Shown here: positions 1 through 7,347 of the stretch, one piece after another | How positions within the stretch are numbered: position 1 is the stretch's first letter | How the letters are laid out: the number at the start of each line of letters is the position of its first letter | NCBI GenBank assembly: GCA_024405255.1 | Contig: JAKSOY010000029.1 | Span: 1-26,725 of the forward strand | Length of the DNA: 26,725 nt | Reading direction: 5' to 3' | Source: Kiritimatiellia bacterium | GTDB lineage: Bacteria; Verrucomicrobiota; Kiritimatiellia; RFP12; UBA1067 | The notes under the pieces: model-generated | Told to the model about the DNA's origin: nothing | The model's database searches: none | The model's input: only the letters and a program-made list of their open reading frames with translations | Made by a program: the position numbers and the translations under genes

Positions 1-1143
1 ATGAAAACGAAAATTCTTCAGTTTGGGGAAGGTAACTTCCTGAGGTGTTTTATTGATTGGATGGTACAGCGCATGAACGAGCGCGTCGATTTCGACGGCG
101 CCGTTCAGATCATCCAGCCCATCGGCGACGAGCTCAGCGCGCCGTCGAAGATCTTGAATGAGCGGGGAGGACGCTACCACACCTGCCTTCGCGGCATCAT
201 CGACGGCAAAACGGTGGAGGAACTCGGGGAGGTGACGTGCGTGAAGAACGTCGACCTCTGGACGAACGTCGAGCGCTACGCCGACCTTCCCGATCTGCGC
301 TTCGTCTTCTCCAACACGACCGAAGCCGGCATCCAGTATGTGAAGGGCGAGAACACGTTTCCTTTCAAGGTCTACAAGCTCTTGAAGGCACGCCATGCCG
401 CCGGACTCGATGGACTCGTGTTCATTCCCTGCGAGCTCATCGAACACAATGGCGATACGCTCAAGGCGTGCGTGCTCAAGTACGTGGAGGATGCCGGCGA
501 GACGGAATTGGGCGAGTGGATCACGCGCGCGTGCGTGTTCTGCTCGACGCTTGTCGATCGCATCGTCGCCGGGCGGCCCGACCCCGAATCGGCCCAGCGC
601 TACGCCGAGCGTCTCGGCGAGCGCGATGACGTGCTCGTGTGCGGCGAACCGTTCCATTTCTTCGTCATTGAAACGCCGGCCGGCTTCGACCTCGAACGCG
701 AGCTTCCCCTGAAGGCGGCGGGTGTGAACGTGGTCTATACGCCCGACATGCAGCCCTATCGTACGCGCAAGGTGCGTTTCCTCAACGCCACGCACACGAC
801 GCTCGTCTATCTCGCCATGGAGAAGGGCTTTACGGAAGTCGCGCAGTGCCTTGCCGATCCGGACTTCAACGCCTTCGTGCGGCGGGTCATCTTCGATGAA
901 ATCTTCCCCACGGTGGCGCTTCCGGACGACGAGAAGCTCGCCTATGCCGAATCGGTGCTCGAACGGTTCGCCAATCCTTTCGCCCACCACAAGCTGGCCT
1001 CGATCGCGCTCAATACGATCGCCAAGTGGAAGGCCCGCTGTCTGCCGGTCGTGTGCGACTACCAGGCGAAGTTCGGCAAGTTGCCGGAAAACATGATGCT
1101 CGGCTATGACGCCATTGCGCGCCACTACGATTCGGCGCACTGA
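1..1143 (+). CDS. uxaB: Tagaturonate reductase (altronate oxidoreductase), UxaB type, C-terminally short
   Basis: Encodes a 380-residue cytosolic NAD-dependent polyol dehydrogenase of the mannitol dehydrogenase family, expected to interconvert D-tagaturonate and D-altronate in galacturonate breakdown. The N-terminus carries the UxaB signature ILQFGEGNFLR (residues 5-15) of the Rossmann domain. The family block FVFSNTTEAGI lies near residue 102, FIPCELIEHNGD near 141, FCSTLVDRIV near 180, and the C-terminal-domain stretch YRTRKVRFLNATHT near 254. These match E. coli UxaB as I remember it. That protein is about 480 residues, and this one stops about 80-100 residues earlier, just after the family's last helical block; the downstream DNA is not coding in another frame. 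The ATG is base 1 of the window, so its ribosome binding site and promoter cannot be seen. No uxaA or uxaC is in view. Family certain, substrate likely. Confidence 0.85.
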   Translation: MKTKILQFGEGNFLRCFIDWMVQRMNERVDFDGAVQIIQPIGDELSAPSKILNERGGRYHTCLRGIIDGKTVEELGEVTCVKNVDLWTNVERYADLPDLRFVFSNTTEAGIQYVKGENTFPFKVYKLLKARHAAGLDGLVFIPCELIEHNGDTLKACVLKYVEDAGETELGEWITRACVFCSTLVDRIVAGRPDPESAQRYAERLGERDDVLVCGEPFHFFVIETPAGFDLERELPLKAAGVNVVYTPDMQPYRTRKVRFLNATHTTLVYLAMEKGFTEVAQCLADPDFNAFVRRVIFDEIFPTVALPDDEKLAYAESVLERFANPFAHHKLASIALNTIAKWKARCLPVVCDYQAKFGKLPENMMLGYDAIARHYDSAH

Positions 1144-1158
1144 GCAGGAACGCATTCA

Positions 1159-1185
1159 CCGGCCCGCAGGCGAACGGCGGGCCGG
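1159..1185 (+). terminator. GC-rich hairpin after uxaB, possible weak terminator
   Basis: A perfect 9-bp inverted repeat (CCGGCCCGC / GCGGGCCGG) with a 9-nt loop lies 16 bp after the uxaB stop. It is not followed by a clear T tract (the next bases are acttcaattt), so it may be an attenuator or mRNA-stabilising stem rather than a full intrinsic terminator. It is the only strong stem in the 79-bp gap before the next gene. Confidence 0.5.
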
Positions 1186-1222
1186 ACTTCAATTTGTCGG
1201 ATGATGAGAGGAAAATGTTGCC

Positions 1223-3376
1223 ATGAAAAAATCGCGTGTACGGTATTGGACGTTGATGGGTGCGGCGCTGGGCGCGTTGTGCGCGAGCGCGGCGCGGGTC
1301 GAGGAGTCTGACGGACGGCTTCGCTTCTATCGGGACGGAGCTTCGACGCCGTATGCGGAGATGGTGCGGCCCGCCGACGCCGAGATCACGGTGACCGCCG
1401 TGTCGGGGGCACCGTTCGCGGTCCTCGAAGTGTGGCCGAAGACGCGCGTGCAGAAGGGGTGCGTGTCGACGCTGAAACTGCCGCCGCTCACGTTCGCCGC
1501 TTCGTGCGTGGGCGAAAGCGTGAAGGCGCTCGGTACGGCCGGTCTGACGAAGCCGGAGACGAATCCCGGCTCTTATATGTTCCTGTCCTTTGCGGAACCC
1601 TACACGCGGCGTGGTGTGGTGGCGGCGTGGCTCACGTCGCGGCATGCGAGCGGTGTGATCTTCTCCGACCGCGCGGAAGGGTGCGCACGGATGCTGCCCG
1701 AACTCCAGTACGGCCGGCTCGCGCTCGAGGCGGGGCAGTGCGCGCGTGCCCGCAGCGAGAAGTTCGTGGTCGGTGCGTTCGACGATTGCCGCTTCGGACT
1801 CGAGGCCTACGCGGATGCCGTGGCCAAGGAGTTCAACGTGAAGCTGCACCCCCAGGTGTCGGGCTACTGCACCTGGTACGCGGACAAGTTCGGCGGCGCA
1901 GGCAGTGCGGATTCGACGCGTGCATTCGCCGCGTGCGCCGACCAGAAGCTGAAGGGCTGGGGCTTCGACTTCTTCCAGATCGACGACAAGTGGCAGGACG
2001 GCCACTCGAAGAACGGTCCGAACAAGAACTTCACCCAGGTGCGTCCGAACGGCCCCTACGCCGAGGGCATGAAGCCGACGGCGGACAATCTGCGCGCGAA
2101 GGGCATCATCCCCGGCCTCTGGTTCATGCCGTTCTCCGGCAACTGGAACGATCCCTACTATGCCGACAAGCAGGACTGGTTCGTGAAGGACAAGGACGGT
2201 AAACCCTACGATACCGCCTGGGGCGGGACTTGCCTGGACTTCACTGATCCGAACGTGATCAAATACGTGCGCGAAGAAGTGGCGCGTATTTCCAAGGACT
2301 GGGGCTACAAGTACTTCAAGTACGACGGCACCTGGACCGGCATGGCCTGCAAGCAGATCTACGTCAATGACGGCTACAAGCAGGACGACTATGGCGAGCA
2401 GTTCTTCGACGATCCGACCGTGACCAATATGGAGGTTTTCCGTCGCGCGCTGAAGTTGGTTCGCGACGCCGCCGGCGACGATGTGTTCATCATGAGCTGT
2501 AACGTGTCGCAGAATATGCGTACGATGGGCGGCGCCTACGGCCTGGTGGATGCGATCCGGATCGGTCCGGACAACGGCGCGAGCTGGCGGGGCATCTGCA
2601 CGGGACCGATCCGCGGCACGGCACGCTACTTCTACAACGGCCGCGTGTGGTATAACGATCCCGATCCGGTGTATGTGCGCGATCGTATTCCGCTGTCGCA
2701 CGCCCGTACGATCTGCAGCTGGGCAGCGATCGCAGGACAGCTCTACGCGTTCAGCGACTGGCTGCCCGGACTCTCCGAGGCGCGCGTGGACGTGCTGCGC
2801 CGCACGCTGGCCCCGCATCGTCGTTATCGCGAGGTGCGTCCGGTGGACCTCTTCGAGTCGAAGCTCGCGCATACGTGGACGCTTGGCGACGGTCCCGTGA
2901 AGGTCTTCGGCGTGTTCAACTGGAACGAGAAGGTGCCGCTGGACGTCAACTACCCGGCGGCCTACGCGGGGCTTGATCCCGCGACCACCTATGTGGGGTG
3001 GGATTTCTGGTCCAACCAGGCGGTTGCACCGTTCAAGGGGGCATTTGCGACGTCTGTCGCGGCGGCCGACTGCCGTGTGATCGCCGTGGCGCCGCTGGAC
3101 CGTCCGCGTTTGCTCTCGGCGTCGCGCCATGTGGCCGCGCCGTTCTGCGGGGCCCTGGAGACGGGGTGGGAGAAGAATACGTTGAAGGGCACGGTGACGA
3201 CGTGCGCGGGTGAAGCCGCGGAATTGCGCATCACGGTGCCGGCGGGGTATCGGGTGACGTCGTTCGATCTGCCGGAATCGAAAATCACGGTCGACGGTCC
3301 GGTGGCCCGCCTCGCATTTACGGCGAAACAGACCGAGACGCGTCCGTGGAAGGTCGTGTTCAAGCAGGCCCGATAA
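1223..3376 (+). CDS. Secreted GH36-type alpha-galactosidase-like glycoside hydrolase
   Basis: A 717-residue protein with an N-terminal Sec signal (basic KKSRVR, hydrophobic LMGAALGALCA, cleavage likely near residue 23-25). A beta-sandwich-like N-terminal region runs to about 200, followed by a TIM barrel of clan GH-D. The barrel shows FQIDDKWQDG (251-260), GIIPGLWFMPF (294-304), YKYFKYDGTW (362-371) and AIRIGPD (444-450). By analogy with GH36/GH27, D368 would be the nucleophile and D450 the acid/base. A C-terminal beta domain follows (about 600-717). It should release terminal alpha-galactose or a related sugar in the periplasm or outside the cell; linkage and substrate cannot be read from sequence. 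A purine-rich SD (GAGAGGA, 1206-1212) sits 10 nt before the ATG. The neighbouring uronate enzyme and esterase fit plant or mucin glycan degradation. Confidence 0.8.
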   Translation: MKKSRVRYWTLMGAALGALCASAARVEESDGRLRFYRDGASTPYAEMVRPADAEITVTAVSGAPFAVLEVWPKTRVQKGCVSTLKLPPLTFAASCVGESVKALGTAGLTKPETNPGSYMFLSFAEPYTRRGVVAAWLTSRHASGVIFSDRAEGCARMLPELQYGRLALEAGQCARARSEKFVVGAFDDCRFGLEAYADAVAKEFNVKLHPQVSGYCTWYADKFGGAGSADSTRAFAACADQKLKGWGFDFFQIDDKWQDGHSKNGPNKNFTQVRPNGPYAEGMKPTADNLRAKGIIPGLWFMPFSGNWNDPYYADKQDWFVKDKDGKPYDTAWGGTCLDFTDPNVIKYVREEVARISKDWGYKYFKYDGTWTGMACKQIYVNDGYKQDDYGEQFFDDPTVTNMEVFRRALKLVRDAAGDDVFIMSCNVSQNMRTMGGAYGLVDAIRIGPDNGASWRGICTGPIRGTARYFYNGRVWYNDPDPVYVRDRIPLSHARTICSWAAIAGQLYAFSDWLPGLSEARVDVLRRTLAPHRRYREVRPVDLFESKLAHTWTLGDGPVKVFGVFNWNEKVPLDVNYPAAYAGLDPATTYVGWDFWSNQAVAPFKGAFATSVAAADCRVIAVAPLDRPRLLSASRHVAAPFCGALETGWEKNTLKGTVTTCAGEAAELRITVPAGYRVTSFDLPESKITVDGPVARLAFTAKQTETRPWKVVFKQAR

Positions 3377-3409
3377 GCGGAATGCCGAAGCGTTCCAGAA
3401 GGAGAAAAA

Positions 3410-3892
3410 ATGACGAAGAAGACGGCGAAGGCTAAACAGGATCCACGCCCGACATGGGATGAATACTTCATGGAAATCGCGGAAGTCGTTGCGAAGCGCT
3501 CCAACTGTTCGCGGCGCCATGTGGCGGCGGTGATCGTGAAGGAGAACCATCTGCTCTCGACTGGCTACAATGGCACGCCGCGCGGCGTAGAAAATTGTTT
3601 CGACGGCGGCTGCCCGCGCTGTTCGGGCCATGCACCGAGCGGGACGAGTCTCGACGAGTGTCTGTGTGTGCACGCCGAGCAGAACGCCATCTGTCAGGCA
3701 GCGCGCTATGGTGTGAACGTCTCGGGTGCGACGATCTACATCACATTGTCGCCGTGCCTCACCTGTGCGAAACTCATCATCAACGCCGGCATCAAGGAAG
3801 TCGTCTATGGCGGCGACTACACGGCGTTTCTGGATACGGTGAAGAAAATGTTCAAGTGCGCCGGCGTGAAGTGCCGTGCATTCAAGCGCTAA
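3410..3892 (+). CDS. dCMP deaminase (ComEB-like cytidine/deoxycytidylate deaminase family)
   Basis: A 160-residue zinc hydrolase expected to convert dCMP to dUMP for thymidylate synthesis in the cytosol. The zinc site is complete: HAEQ (H88, catalytic E90) and PCLTC (C116 and C119). The N-terminal WDEYFMEIA and the GYNGTPRGVENC block around residues 52-63 are typical of dCMP deaminases. The insert with CPRC and GH (68-74) resembles the second structural zinc site seen in some members. Length is normal. A strong SD (AAGGAG) lies 6 nt before the ATG. It sits 33 bp after the glycosidase and 17 bp before the esterase, so it is probably co-transcribed, although its nucleotide role has no obvious tie to sugar catabolism. 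Confidence 0.9.
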   Translation: MTKKTAKAKQDPRPTWDEYFMEIAEVVAKRSNCSRRHVAAVIVKENHLLSTGYNGTPRGVENCFDGGCPRCSGHAPSGTSLDECLCVHAEQNAICQAARYGVNVSGATIYITLSPCLTCAKLIINAGIKEVVYGGDYTAFLDTVKKMFKCAGVKCRAFKR

Positions 3893-3909
3893 GAGAAAGG
3901 GAAGGCGGC

Positions 3910-5958
3910 GTGAAAAAGCAGTTCATTTGTGGAAGTATGGTTCTGGCGGCGACATTCGTCGGCGCAGGACTGCAGGCCGTTCCGGTGAGCGTCAAGGACG
4001 CGATGGCAAAGGGACGCGTCGTGCAGCGGTCCTATCCCTACACCGAAGTCAATGATGAACCGATGAATCGCATCGTCCTCGCGGACCGTGCCATCGACGC
4101 GGCCTGGGTCGAGGCGGCGAAGGATCCTGCGGCATTCAAGGCCCGTCAGGAGAAGGTCCGTCAGGCCTGGATCGATGCCCTCGGCGGTTTCCCCGAGCGC
4201 TGCGATCTCGACGTGAAAGTGACGGGTGTCATTGAACGTGACGGCTACCGCGTCGAGAAGACGTTGTTCCAGTCGCGTCCGGGCCACCACGTCACCGCCG
4301 ATGTGTTCGTGCCGACGGACCCGCGTTTCAAGGCGCCGTATCCCGCGGTCGTTGTGCCGTGCGGACATTCCTACAACGGCAAGATGTCCCCCGACTATCA
4401 GCGCCCCGGCGTGATCGGCACGAAGCTCGGCTTCATTGTTCTCGTCTACGATCCGATCGATCAGGGCGAGCGCGCGCAGAACCGCAAAGTGCATAAGCCG
4501 ATGGTCTGCAACGGACACAACCGCACCGGCCATCGTGCCACGCTGGTGGGCTGGAATACGGCCCAGTTCCGCATCTGGGACGGCACGCGCGCGTTGGATG
4601 TTCTGTGTGCGCGTCCCGATGTCGACAAGTCGCAGCTCGCCGTCACCGGCCACTCCGGCGGCGGTACCGCGTCAAGCTACTTGATGGCGATGGACAAGCG
4701 TATCACCGCAGCGGCGCCTTCGGGCTTCATCGCTTCCATTCGCACCACCAACTGGGATCTCGGCGCCAGCGATGCCGAACAGCAGTTCTATGGACAGCTC
4801 ACGTTCGGCATGAACCACCTCGCGCTGTTCATGCTCGCGGCGGACCGCTGTGCGCCCCTGCACTTGGCGACGCACGCGGACTTCTTCCCGTTCATCGGCG
4901 TGACGGAAACGGCGGACTGCGCGGCGAAGGCATTCAAGTCGCTCGGACGCGGCGATTGCTTCCAGCTGATCGACGCCTCGGGTCCGCACCTTTGGGCGGA
5001 AAGCTCGAAGCAGGCGGAGTTCCTCTGGTTCCGCAAGCATATGAAGGGCGAGGACGTGTGGAAAGGCTACGACCGCGTCGCATTCCACAAGTACAATCTC
5101 GGCTTCACCTACGACGATCCGAAAGTCGACGTGGGCCTGGCGCGCGAACAGCAGAACCTGGTTACGCCGAAGGGCTGCGTGCTCGACCTGCCGGGCGAGC
5201 GTACGGTGTACGATCTCATCCGCGAAGAAGCGCGCAAACTCGAAGGCGCGCATCAGAAGGTTACGCCGGAAACGGTTCGCCGTGTCACCGGCATCCGCGC
5301 GCGCGGTTTCCATGCCGAAGCCTGCGACCGGCTTGACCAGGAACTGGCGAATGGCAAGTCCTCGACCGTGTCGCTCTTGATGGACGATGGTATTGTGCTG
5401 CAGATGTTCGCGTTTCAGCCGAAGACCGCGAAGCCGGATTTGAAACCGGTGATGATCGTCTCGGACGAACTCAACTCCGTTGCACACGCGGCGCGTGTGG
5501 AGGCGCTGCTTCAGGAAGGTCGCGGGGCGGTTGTGCTCGAGGCTCGTGGCTGGGGGCTGACGGGGCGCTACTTCCGCCAGCATCGCGGGGAGGGTCCCAA
5601 CCCTGGCAAGTCCATCTACTACGGAATCCCCACGATGGATGAGATGGTCACGATGAAGTACTTCCATCTGGGCGAGAACATGGTCGCGCATCGTACAGAG
5701 GACATCCTCGCGGCTGTCGACGCGGCGCAGAAGCTGCTGGCCTACAACGGCGCGTTCGAGCTTGAGGCGTATGGTCGGGCGTCGATTCCGGCGGCGCATG
5801 CGCGCTTCCTCGGCGAAGGACGGTTCGCGGCGCTGAAGCTCGTGAAACCGACTTGGTCGTGGAAGCAGATGATCGACGACGAGAATCTCTTCACGCGTTT
5901 TGCCGATGTCGTGCACGGGGCGTATCGGCATTACGACTGGGTGGATCTCGCCCGGTAA
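3910..5958 (+). CDS. Secreted alpha/beta-hydrolase esterase (acetylxylan-esterase-like), two hydrolase-like halves
   Basis: GTG start chosen at 3910: it follows a purine-rich SD (agaaagggaagg) and opens directly on a signal peptide (KKQFICGSMVLAATFVGAG, cleavage near A23). The open frame upstream overlaps the deaminase and is spurious. The mature part of this 682-residue protein has an N-terminal alpha/beta-hydrolase domain with nucleophile elbow GHSGGG (S249) and a plausible catalytic His in SGPHLW (H360). An acidic residue between them cannot be fixed by eye. Residues about 440-682 look like a second, degenerate hydrolase-like half with no GxSxG. Similar proteins are annotated as acetyl xylan esterases or Abhydrolase_7. 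The probable role is removing ester groups from polysaccharides outside the cytoplasm, matching the secreted glycosidase upstream. Exact substrate unknown. Confidence 0.7.
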   Translation: MKKQFICGSMVLAATFVGAGLQAVPVSVKDAMAKGRVVQRSYPYTEVNDEPMNRIVLADRAIDAAWVEAAKDPAAFKARQEKVRQAWIDALGGFPERCDLDVKVTGVIERDGYRVEKTLFQSRPGHHVTADVFVPTDPRFKAPYPAVVVPCGHSYNGKMSPDYQRPGVIGTKLGFIVLVYDPIDQGERAQNRKVHKPMVCNGHNRTGHRATLVGWNTAQFRIWDGTRALDVLCARPDVDKSQLAVTGHSGGGTASSYLMAMDKRITAAAPSGFIASIRTTNWDLGASDAEQQFYGQLTFGMNHLALFMLAADRCAPLHLATHADFFPFIGVTETADCAAKAFKSLGRGDCFQLIDASGPHLWAESSKQAEFLWFRKHMKGEDVWKGYDRVAFHKYNLGFTYDDPKVDVGLAREQQNLVTPKGCVLDLPGERTVYDLIREEARKLEGAHQKVTPETVRRVTGIRARGFHAEACDRLDQELANGKSSTVSLLMDDGIVLQMFAFQPKTAKPDLKPVMIVSDELNSVAHAARVEALLQEGRGAVVLEARGWGLTGRYFRQHRGEGPNPGKSIYYGIPTMDEMVTMKYFHLGENMVAHRTEDILAAVDAAQKLLAYNGAFELEAYGRASIPAAHARFLGEGRFAALKLVKPTWSWKQMIDDENLFTRFADVVHGAYRHYDWVDLAR

Positions 5959-5976
5959 GAGGAAGACGCCGAGGCG

Positions 5977-7326
5977 TTAGGTCGCGCTCGAGGCCAACGC
6001 GGTCTTCTGGAAGGCCGCGAAGACCTTGGCCGATTCCTTGTCGAGCTGGCGGCGGCGGAACTCGCCGAAGAGGGGCAGGCGCAAAGGCGCCTTGCGTACG
6101 ACGTCGGCTGTTTCATCGCGGATGCTGTTCCAGATCTGCTGCAGATTGTCATGCTGGCCGATGGCGATCTGCTGGCGGTATTCCTCGGCGAAGATTTCAT
6201 CCACGCGACGCGAAAGGCTCGTCCGCTGCAGAAATGTGACGAGACGCGCCACGTAGTGGCAGAGGCCAAGGCTGAGGGCCGCGGTGAGTCCGCCCCCGAT
6301 CATCGCGAGAATGCTGCCGTTGCCGAGTTTCGTGTTGAGGACGAACCAAACGGCGAATCCCGCTGCGCTGGCGAACACGATGCTCAGCGCCAGCATCAGG
6401 GCGCGCAGGGCGACGAGCTTGCGCGAAAGGTGGTTGACGATGCAGACGCGGATGGAAAGTCCGATGAAGTCGTTGATCGCCTGCGAATAGACGTTGTCGC
6501 GGCGGCGACCGGCGGCGTCTTTGACGACATTCAGGAATTCCTCGCGGTGGCGGTTGAAGTCCGTCAGATCGAAGGTGCTGTCGGCCGCCGAACGCGTTTC
6601 GCCCGAGTAGACGGTCCAGATTTTCGGCAGATCCTTCGTGTGCAGTACGCGGGCGAGATTCCAGCAGGTCGTGCCGTATGTACGGGCAAAGTCGTAGAGG
6701 CTCGTGAACGCGTCGCACTTGTTGAGCAGGACGCGCAACTTGAATTCCATGCCGCTCAGGCATTTGGCGAACACGTTCACCGTCTCGCCCGTGGTGCCCG
6801 GTTTGTCCGGATCGAGCAGGAAGAACACCATGTCGCAGAGTTCGGCCAGCAGACGGACGACGCCTTCGAAGTCGTAGGCGCGATTGACGGTATTTTGGGC
6901 GGAGTCGATCATGCCGGGGCTGTCGATGAGCGTGACTGTCTTGAGCAGCGGGCGGTTGCGCACCTTGATGCGCAGATGCTGGAGGAAGTTGCCGCCGAAA
7001 AGTTTAAGGCCGGCGAATTCCTCCGGCAGCCGCGCCACGGCGGCGGGACCGCAGATGTCCTCTTCGGTTTCGCCGAAGAGGATCACGGTGAAGCCGTCGT
7101 CCGTCGGTGCGAGACCGACGTCCTGAACCTTGTCCCCGCCAAGCAGCCAGTTCAGCATCGACGATTTGCCCGACGAATGGTTGCCGAGGAAGAGCATGCA
7201 CGGAACGCCGTTCTGCGTGACCGTTGAACGCGAGAAGCGATAGTAGTAGCTCTGCGCAAGCGGCGTAAAACGCGCGTAGGTCTGCTGGGCGAGTTCTTCA
7301 AAGGAGGTGGCAGTCGTTTCGTTCAT
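5977..7326 (-). CDS. EHD/dynamin-like GTPase with two C-terminal membrane segments
   Basis: A 449-residue protein with a full dynamin-superfamily G domain: P-loop GNHSSGKSS (48-56), G2 candidate T75, G3 DSPG (135-138) and G4 NKCD (202-205). The P-loop and DSPGMID contexts resemble EHD/sarcalumenin-type GTPases more than small Ras-like ones. Two adjacent hydrophobic segments (about 307-330 and 337-360) form a membrane hairpin, followed by a basic, helical tail. It probably binds or remodels the inner membrane; a specific partner cannot be named. The ATG is preceded by AAAGGT with 8-nt spacing, and the gene lies 21 bp downstream of the BtuB-like receptor on the same strand, so it is likely in the riboswitch-controlled transcript. 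Its 3' end is 18 bp from the convergent esterase gene. Confidence 0.8.
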   Translation of the reverse strand: MNETTATSFEELAQQTYARFTPLAQSYYYRFSRSTVTQNGVPCMLFLGNHSSGKSSMLNWLLGGDKVQDVGLAPTDDGFTVILFGETEEDICGPAAVARLPEEFAGLKLFGGNFLQHLRIKVRNRPLLKTVTLIDSPGMIDSAQNTVNRAYDFEGVVRLLAELCDMVFFLLDPDKPGTTGETVNVFAKCLSGMEFKLRVLLNKCDAFTSLYDFARTYGTTCWNLARVLHTKDLPKIWTVYSGETRSAADSTFDLTDFNRHREEFLNVVKDAAGRRRDNVYSQAINDFIGLSIRVCIVNHLSRKLVALRALMLALSIVFASAAGFAVWFVLNTKLGNGSILAMIGGGLTAALSLGLCHYVARLVTFLQRTSLSRRVDEIFAEEYRQQIAIGQHDNLQQIWNSIRDETADVVRKAPLRLPLFGEFRRRQLDKESAKVFAAFQKTALASSAT

Positions 7327-7347
7327 GGCGGGGACCTTTCGTGATGG

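Noticed and set aside
1010..3673. Minus-strand open frame of 887 codons opposite the glycosidase gene
   Set aside because: It is a shadow of GC-rich coding DNA: Arg/His-rich product with no domain pattern, spanning two convincing plus-strand genes.
5950..5976. Bidirectional terminator between the convergent esterase and GTPase genes
   Set aside because: Only a 4-bp stem (ACGC/GCGT) is visible and there is no T tract on either strand.
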